Part shown: positions 46,701-55,700 of the stretch, in pieces
Numbering within the stretch: the stretch's first letter is position 1
How the letters are laid out: every line of letters starts with the position of its first letter
NCBI GenBank assembly: GCA_016793885.1
Contig: JAEUHE010000039.1
Span: 1-64,000 of the forward strand
Length of the DNA stretch: 64,000 bases
Direction: 5' to 3'
From: Verrucomicrobiales bacterium
GTDB taxonomy: Bacteria > Verrucomicrobiota > Verrucomicrobiia > Limisphaerales > UBA11320
Program-made: the position numbers and the translations under genes
The notes under the pieces: generated by a model
Told to the model about the DNA's origin: nothing
Seen by the model: only the letters and a program-made list of their open reading frames with translations
The model's database searches: none

Positions 46701-49700
46701 CTCCCGAGTTGTTCTCCAGCACGAGCGTCCCTCGGAAAGCGGATCGGGTGAGGGTGATGTCCTGGCTCAGTTCCATGCGAACCTTAGCGCAGACGGCTGC
46801 TGGAGGCGGCAGCGTTCCTCCTAAACCCTGGAGTTCTGGTCCGGCGAGGGCAGGCGGAACTGGGAAGGGTTGATTGCAGGGAACCTCACTCACCAGGGTC
46901 ACCGTGCCAAAGTTGACGAAACCGGGGGCGGAGCCCACGGGCGAGAATCCAAGCGAGCTCAGATAATTGGAGGCAACGTTGAACATCTGCGGAATTCGCT
47001 CCGGCGGGGCACACCCGCAGAAATCGCTGATGCCAAAACCGAACGGACCGTCGACGGAGCCGAAGTCGCCGGAGCGCAGATACCCGCGCACGCGAGCCTT
47101 TTGGCACTCGTTCATCTTGCCGAGAAGACAATCAAGCTCAGCCTCAGCAGCGAGGCGACTCGCCGTCATGAAGTCGATTCGGGTGATATCCGCGTTGGGG
47201 AATTGACAGCCTGTTTCCGGCACGCAGATGACCTGGAGCGTCACGTCCGCTTCCTTGAACACGAAATTCTCTCCGCATTTGAAGCTGGTATCAATCGGCA
47301 TGTGGATGACGCATTCGGTGCCCTCGCAGGTTTCCGGGCCGGCCAGTCCCACGGCTCCCTGAAGACCGACGGTCCCGGGAGGGGGAGCATCCGCCACTTG
47401 AATGGTGACGGGCACGGAGATGGACGTCAGTGCGGGCAGTTCCTCGATCTCCGTCACCAGCGGGGTGATGATCAATTTAGGGTGGCTGGGGACGGGGATG
47501 CGCACCCGCTGCAGGGCGATCCTTCCGGTGTTGCGCAGGCGGATTTCAAATTGGCTGACTCGACCTGGAGTCACGAGCGGCATGATCTGAGGATTCTCCA
47601 CCACCAAGTTCGGCTGGGGCACCTCGGTTTCGAATTGGGGTTGGAGCACGACTCGATAGTGATCCTCGATCTGGGTGGGAACGACACTCCATTCGTAGCG
47701 GACGGTTTCCTGGGTCAGGAACACTTCTTGTTCCTTGGTGATGCCGGGGACCACCCGGATTCCTCCACGCGTGCTGCCATGTCCGGGAGCCGAAGCTTCG
47801 AGTAAGTAGTCTCCTTCGAGGAGATTGTTGAACCGGACCTGGCCAGCCGAATCCGTGCGGGCCTGGGCGACGATGCCATTGGTGAAGGGGTCGCGCAGCA
47901 CCAGCGTGGCGTTGGTCAGTTTGGGAGCGCCGCTGACGAAATACGTGTATTCGTCGGTCGCGGTGAGCACCAGGTCGCCCCGGGCCTCGGAGAGGGCCCG
48001 GAACGTGAACGGAACGCTGACACTTGCCTGTTCCTGTCCGATGACCGAGAGGCTTCCGCTATAGACCGTCAGCGGCAGATTGGTCGCGGGGTTGAGAGCG
48101 AGAACGATGGTAGTGCGACCGGCCGGCGGTATGGAGGGTAGGGGGGACGGAGATACCAGAGACAGCCAGGGAGTCACTGGCAGCGCGACGCTGAGTTCGC
48201 CACTGGCGACGCCCCCTCGGTTGATCACATCGAACTGCACCAAGGTCTGAGTTCCACGGAGCATACCGCGTTGGAGGGACGCGGGTTCGGCCACGAGTTC
48301 GGCGGTGGGGGGAGCGATGACGAAGTCGATGGGTATTCGCAGAATGGCTCCTTCGGCGGAAGTGACCACCAGTGCAATTCTTCCGCTCGCACCGCTGGTG
48401 AGCGTTGTGAGTAGGCTGAAGTTGAGAGTGGCGACTTGGTTGCCGGCGAGGCTATTGGTCATCGCTGCGGCCAATTCGAAGCCCAACGGCACGCCTTCTC
48501 CGGCGACTTCGATTCCAGTGAGGGGCAGCGGGCTGAGATTTCGGACTTCAATCGATCCACTGGCCAGCTCATTGGGGGCAAGGCGCAAGCTGACTTGCCA
48601 GGGTACCGCGGCCATTCCCAGCAGAGTGAACTGGTCCTGCGCCTCGTCCTCGCGGACGCGAGGGTGATCGGCACCGATGGTGTAGACGCCGGCTTCTCCG
48701 GGTATGGGCTGGAAGGTCGTGCTAAAATTGCCTTGGGCATCGGACACCACCTGGAGAACCCGACGAACTTGGTTCACATTGATGCGCACCGTCGCGGTGC
48801 GGAACGACGCCGGAGACCCGTCGGTGCTGAGGAACGTGCGTCCCTGGAGAGGGATCGGTGTGCCGGAGATGGCGGAATCGATGTCGGTGCTCACCGTCGC
48901 CCGATAGGACGGCCGAACCGCGATGGGTCCTGAGACCAGGACGTTGTTGCGGTCGGAGCCCTCGGTGAGGGTGCGGGTTGCATCCGTCCGCACGAGGACC
49001 CAGTAGGTTCCTGGATCCGAGGGGAGCAGGAACGATCTCGATCTGGAATACCCTTCGCCGACCAACAGTGGCCCTTGATTCGTGACGGCGGTTATCAGGC
49101 TGGCGTTGGCACCCTGGGCATCGGTTGAGAGATACACCTCATCGACCCAGGTTCCCACCGCTGTCGCGAGTCCGCTGTTGGTGACGCTCCAGATGGCGCT
49201 AATCAGCCCGTCGGTCAGTGAGCTGGGCGGCACGGTCACCTCCACTACCGCCAGGTCGGGCACATCGATGTCGGTAACGGTCAGCGGGGCGGTTCCGGGG
49301 TTGTAGCCGACGGCCAGCGCAGTGAAGACTACCTCTTTGATTCCATCGCTCACTCCGTCGCTCACCCCTCGAACGGTGATGTTGGTGGCGGTCACCCCTA
49401 CAGGAAGCAGGACAGTGGCCGGAGCGGTCGCCTGGCCTGCCGGTGTGGCGTTGATGGAGACGGTGAGCGAGTTGGTGGGAGGGGTATTGCGGCTGACGAT
49501 CGCGAGCGTGCTGGCTCCTTCCTCGATCACTGCGGACTGGAAAGCGATGTTCAAGGTGGGGCCGTCATCCTCCCTCACGGTAAGCACGGATGAGGCGGTT
49601 GCTCCTGGGATGGGAGACCCGTCGCTGCCGATCGCCTGGGCCACGAGGTTTACTGTCTGCGCTCCATAGGCGAGGGTGTCGTTTCTGACATTGACGGGGA

Positions 49701-52700
49701 AGGCCACGCCGGGCTGGTTGGCTGGGATGGTGACTTCGGATGGCAGTTGGACCAGGTTGCCGCCATTGGTGCTCAATAGCACCCGCAGCGTCGCTGAGCT
49801 GATGGGGCTGCGCGTCAAGGTCGCGATCGCGGCGGGGTTCAAAGTCGCTTCTCCCACCGAGGAATCACTGAGCTGGAGCGTGAGGGCCACCGTGTCGTTC
49901 TCGAGCAGGGTTATGGAAGTGGAGACCGGAGAAAAGCCGGTTGCAGAGGCGAAAATGGAGGCGACGCGGTTTCCGGTGACGACATCATCGTCGGTCAGAG
50001 TGAGGTTAAAGCTGGTGTTGGTTTGGCCAGGCAGAAAGGTGACACTGGCGGGCACGGCGATGGCGCCTGGCCTATCGCTGGTGAGACTGACTGTCAGCGG
50101 GAGGTTCGTTTGGGCATTGCGACTCAGCTGGCCGGTCAGTGCGCCCGGGCTGGCGGCCTCTGAGATCGTCGTCGCGCTCAGGCGGAGCGCCAGTGCGGGC
50201 GAGTCATTGTCGAGGACCACCAGTTGGTTGGTAACCGTCACATGGCCGGGCGCCTGGGCGGTGAGCGTGATGGTGACATCTCCTAGCGCAACCGCATCAT
50301 CCCTGATTTCAATCCAGAAAGTGCCGGAAGCGGCACCGATCGGCAGGGTCAAACTTCCTGGGATGATCGCTCGCGAAGGTTGGCTGTTTCCGAGTGCGAC
50401 GGTGAGCGCCGCGGTGGTATCGCTGTTGCGGACGACAGTCGCCTGGACCGCCTGAGATCCCGCGTTCTCGCTGACCCTGGTGGAGCTGAGTTGGAGCGTG
50501 AGGATGGTGGGCACCGAGGTGGGCTGCGACGAGACCCCGACGTTATTGGTCTCATTTTCTTCAAAGACCCGGTTGGCCGCGTCGGTTTCCACGACGAAAT
50601 AGCGAGCCCCGGCCCCGAAAGCGGGCAGGCTTACCTGTTGGGTGCGAGTGAGGGATTGACCTGCATTTAGGATTCCGGCGAAGGAAACCGACGCGAGGAA
50701 GGTATCGCTTCCCGGTGTTGGATCCTGCGAAAGAAACAGCTGATCGGCCCAGCCATTGGTAGCTGGTGTCGTCCCGTTATTCCTCACCGTCCAGACCACC
50801 GGCACTTGCTGCCCTGACTGAGCTTGAGCGGGAGCGGTCACGCTGGTGATTACCAGGTCGGGGTAGGGGCGGTCGGCGATACTGATGCGAACCGTGGAGT
50901 CGTTGTTGGATTCTCCGGTGCCAGCTGGATTGTGCTCCACCAGCTGATTGAGCGCATCGGTGGAGATGGTGATTTCCAGCCCGCCGATGCCTCGAGCGCC
51001 GTCGGGAAGGCGCAAGGATTGTTGTCGCGCACGGGCGGCCCCGGCGGGTAGGGGGCCGTTGCCCACCAGCGTGGGGGTGTAGGGAAGCAGGGTGTTGAGC
51101 AATACCTCGGCCGTGTTCGTGTTTCGCACGAGAACTCGATCGTAGAAGGCTCCGGAAGCGAGCGTGTTTCCTTGGTTGGTGGTGTTCCATTGGATGACCA
51201 GCTCCGCTCCGGCCTGGAGGGCGGGGCTGGCGGTGATCGCCAGTCCGGCCACCCGGAGATCGGGAGCTGAGAGGGTCACCAGACGCTGCGAGTTGTTCTG
51301 TTCCCCGGTTCCGGCCGGATTGTACTCGAAGAGTTCATCGGTTTCGTCGGCGGAGACGGTGATCTCGAATGCACCGAACGCCGTCGAGTCCGCCGGGACC
51401 GTAAACTGAAGTGAACGGGTCCTTGAGGATGCGGGAGCGATGGGCCCCTGTTCGGGATCCGATTCCTCGTAGGGCAGGGAAGTGCTGAGAATGATGGACG
51501 AGGTGTTCGTGTTGCGGATTCGGACGCTCTCGCTCCAGGAGCCGAGGGTGGCTCGGTTTCCGGAGTTGGTCGTGATCCAACGCAGAGTGATGGTTTGCCC
51601 GTTGGTCCAGCCGGACAGCGGTTCGGCCGAAAGCTGGATGGTTTGCAGATCGGGATAGGGTGCTAGCGATGCCGTGGTGTTGATTGAAGCGCTATTGTTC
51701 GCCTCAGCCGTGCTGGAGCCGTTCTGTTCGGTCAGGTTGTTGAGGGTGTCGGTAGTGACCGTCACTTGCAGAGCGCCCGCGCTGCCCGAGCCATCCGGAA
51801 GTTGTATGGAGAGACTGCGAGCCCGTGACTGCGCGGGTTCAATCGGACCGGAGGTGGCATCATCGTAGGCGAGAGTGCGGCTGACCAGTACCTGGCTGGT
51901 GCCGGTGTTTCTGACCGTCACCTGCTCCGTGAAGGAACTGCCGGTGGCGGCGGCGCCCTCGTTGCGAGTGGTCCATCGGACCAGGACGCTTTGGCCGGAC
52001 TGCAGGTTGGCGTTCGGCGTCAGGGTGACTCCGCTTACCGTCAGGTCTGGGGCGATATTGGTGTTGAAGAGCGTCTGGGACAATGGGGGCGGGTTAAGCA
52101 CGAGCAGGAACGAATACTGACCTTCGGCGCTGGTGTCCGAATAGCGCCCCTCGACGGCCAGCACATAGTCGCCGGTTTCCAAGAGAGAGAATTCCCGGTC
52201 CGTCGTGATGGACTGGGCATCCAGGCTCACGTTGCCGTAGGGCGAATAGATTTTGCAGTAGGGGGTGGCGCTAAAGCCCGAGGTGGGCCGGCCGTCAAAG
52301 TAAAAGCGCGCTCCCGCCTGGGCTTCAAACCGATAGAGCCGACTGCTGACGCCCGGGGCCAGGGTTCCATTGACCACCTGGCCGAGGGTCATCGGAGTGG
52401 CTGTGGAGGCATCGATCAACCTGAACGCATAGCTGCCCAGAGTCGCCGCGTTAGGGTCGATGACCAGCTGGTATTCTCCCGCAGCCAACTCCAGCAGAGC
52501 GTTTCCGTCCGCGCTGTCGGTGCTCCAGAGTTGTCGGGAATCAAACAAGGTGCCGGTTGGGCCGGTCAGGGTGGCGGTGATGCTGCTGTCGCTCAGGGTG
52601 TCGAAGAACACCCGAAGTGGCTGCGTCAGGCTGAAGCGGTGGTAGTGACGCTGCCCTGGTATCGAAATGGATCCTTCCACCCGGGCGCCCACCGTCATGG

Positions 52701-55700
52701 TGTTGGTGAGGTCGGTGATGGAGTGAATCAGGAAGGAGAACAAACCGTTTGTGGAGGTGTCGCTGTAGCGTCCCTCCACCGACATGAGATAGCTGCCGGT
52801 CTGCGGCAGCGGAGGGAGTTCGATATCGGTGGTAACCTGCGTGTTGTCCATCACGAGGTCGCCCAGTGGCGAGTAGATCTTCATGTAGGGGGCGGAGCTG
52901 AAGCCGCTGGTCGGTCGTCCGTCCACGTAGAGCCGTTGACCGGTGGTCGCATTGAATCGGTAAAGGCGAAGCGAGTTGCCGGGTTCGAGATTTCCGTTGA
53001 CCAGGGCTCCGGTTGTGAAGGGCTGTGCTGATGAGGAGTCCACCAGCCGGAAGGCGAACTCTCCGACGGTCGCTGCCGCGGGATCCACGACCAGCACATG
53101 GTTGCCGGCCAGGAGATTCAGGATCGATCTTCCGTCGACGCTGTCCGAGCTCCAGAACGCCCGGGAGCTGACGATTTCACCCTGAGGACCGAACAGGCTC
53201 CAAGTGAGGTCATTGTTGGCCAGACTGTCGAAGAACACGGTGGCGGGAGTGGACAGATTGAGCTGGTAGTAACGGCGATGCCCGGGAGTCGTAAGGGACC
53301 CGGCCACCCGTTCGCCCAGAACGATGGTATTGGTCGTGTCACCCCTGGAGTGGAGAAGGAAGCTGAAGCTCCCGCTCGCCGCGGTCTCGTTGGGCCGGCC
53401 TTCGATCGAGATCAGGTACGTGCCGGTTTCAGGAGCGATCAGATTGTCGGTGTCGGAGGAGATGCTGTCGGAGAGAACCAGCTTGCCGCGAGGGGACAAG
53501 ATTCGTAGGGAGGGAATAGCGGAGAATCCGACAGCCGGCCGTCCATCCATGAACATGGCGTCACCCGCCTGTGCTTCGAATCGGCGCAGGACCGTTGCTC
53601 CGGCTGGTTCGAGTGTTCCGCTCACCAGGGTGTCGCGAGAAATGGTCGTCGCCGTGGCGGCATCCAGCACACGGAACGAGTAAGCTCCCGCCAGCCCGGT
53701 GATCGTGAGGCCGTATTCACCCGCTGGGCACATCACGGAAGAGTCCGAAATGAACGCGCTATCGGACGACCAGAAGGCGCGATTGTTGACCACGAGCCCG
53801 GAAGGGCCTGCCAAGCTCCAGGAGACGGAACTGTAAGTCAGCGCGTCGAAGTAGAGACGGGTTGGGGCGCTCAGCGCAAAACGGTAAAGATTGGTGCTGG
53901 TGGCGGTGGGCAGGCTCCCGCTCACGGTCGTCCCGAGGGCGAGGAGGGAGCCGGTGAATGGCGTGGGGGGAACGTTTCCAGCGGAAACCACTCGGAACTG
54001 GTAGGCTCCGGCGGCCTGGTCGAGATGGTGTCCTTCCACCAGCAGGGTGTAGGCCCCGCCCACCAAGAAGCGATTTGTTTCCGAGTCGGACAGGTGATTT
54101 CCGAAAACCTTGGTTCCGTCGGGATCCAGCAAACGCCAGTAGAGATTGGGAAGGTTGGCTTTGCTAATCCAGTCAAAGAAGTACCGATCCCCGGGGGTGA
54201 CCTCGAGGCGATACACGTCGGTCCGGTTACCTGGGCTGAGGTTGCCGCCCACGGTGACTCCGGGGCTGATTGGAGATCCGCTGGTAAGGTTCAGGAGGCG
54301 GAATGAGAACGCCCCAGTGTTATCGCCGGTAGCTGAGATAGTGAGGGTATATTCGCCTGGGGTGAGCGTGTGGACTGGATCCGCCGAGCCGGAACCATCG
54401 GAACTGATGAAGCTCCGCCGGCTCACCCATTGCTGTCCGGCTCCTTGAAGTGTCCAGAGCATGGACGAGTCATTGCTCAGGGAGTCGAAGTAGACTTGGG
54501 TGCTGGCGGGGACGGAGAAACGGTACTCCTGGGTCTGTCCGGGAGTGGTGATGTTCCCGGAAACCTCGCTGCCGAGGACGAGAGAACGAGCCCCATCGAC
54601 AACATTCCAGATCGTGAAGCTGTAGTTTCCGCTGGCGGTATCCGCGGGGTGCCCCTCCACGAGGAGCGTGTAGACGCCCCCTTCGGTGAGCAGCAGGGGG
54701 CCTACATCGGCGATGCCCCCGCCGAAGATCCGCTCGCCGCGCGAATTGATGCATCGCCAGTAGGCATTAGGCATTCCGGTTTGAGCCACTAGATCAAAGT
54801 AAGCCTCGGTGCCTGCCGAAACGGCGAAGCTGAAGGCGTCGGTCTCTCTGGCCGGGTCGAGAGTCCGAGCAATGGTAGCATTCAGAGGAACGATTTCCGC
54901 AGAGCCCAGGTCCAGAAGCCGAAAGCTGAAGTCGCCGGTTTCGTCCCGCATGCCCTTGACCTGGAGTTGGTAGGCGCCCGGGGGCAGGTTTAACGGGGGG
55001 ATTCCCTGAGCGGCATCCGAAGAAGCGAAGCCCCGTTCGTTGATGATCCTGCCCGAAGGACCGTCCAAGGACCATACCACCCCAGCATTCGGGATGATGG
55101 CATCGAACGAGACCGAGGTTCGGTTGATCAGGCTGAAGGTGTATAGGTGGGTTTGCCCTGGCAAGGTGACCGTCCCTTGCACGAGAGTGTTCAGTGCCAG
55201 GGAGTGGACTTCGTCCTGGGGGGTGACGAGACTAAACGTGTAGTTGCCGATCGTGGCTTCGGAGTGATAGCCATCGATGACCACTGTATAGGTGCCTCCG
55301 GCGGTGAGCACTCGAGGGCCCACGTCGGCCAAGCCTTGGGAAAAGACCGCATTTCCAACCGAGTCCACGCATCGCCAGTAGGCGTTGGGCATACCCGAGT
55401 TGTTCACCGAGTTGAAGAAAATGCGAGTACCTGGCGGGGTGGTGAACCGAAAAGCGTCGACTTCGTTGGCTGGATTCAGCGTTCCCGAAATGGGGGTGTT
55501 CAGGCCGACTTGCTGGGCAGCGGAAAGGTCAACCAGTCGAAAGCCGTAGCCGCCCGTGGTGTCCCCGGTTGCCGTCACAGTTAGGGTGTAGTCACCCGCG
55601 GGCGCAAACCTGATATGCCCGGGACTAAAGCCATCAATGCTGGCCAATGGCACGTTGTTCACCAGGCGCCCGGAGGGCCCTTCAAGCAGCACTCGCAGAG

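Noticed and set aside
46870-47805. 311-codon plus-strand open frame inside giant gene B
   Set aside because: Antisense to the Cys-rich and homologous modules of giant B, which have clear paralogues; the plus-strand translation has no family character.
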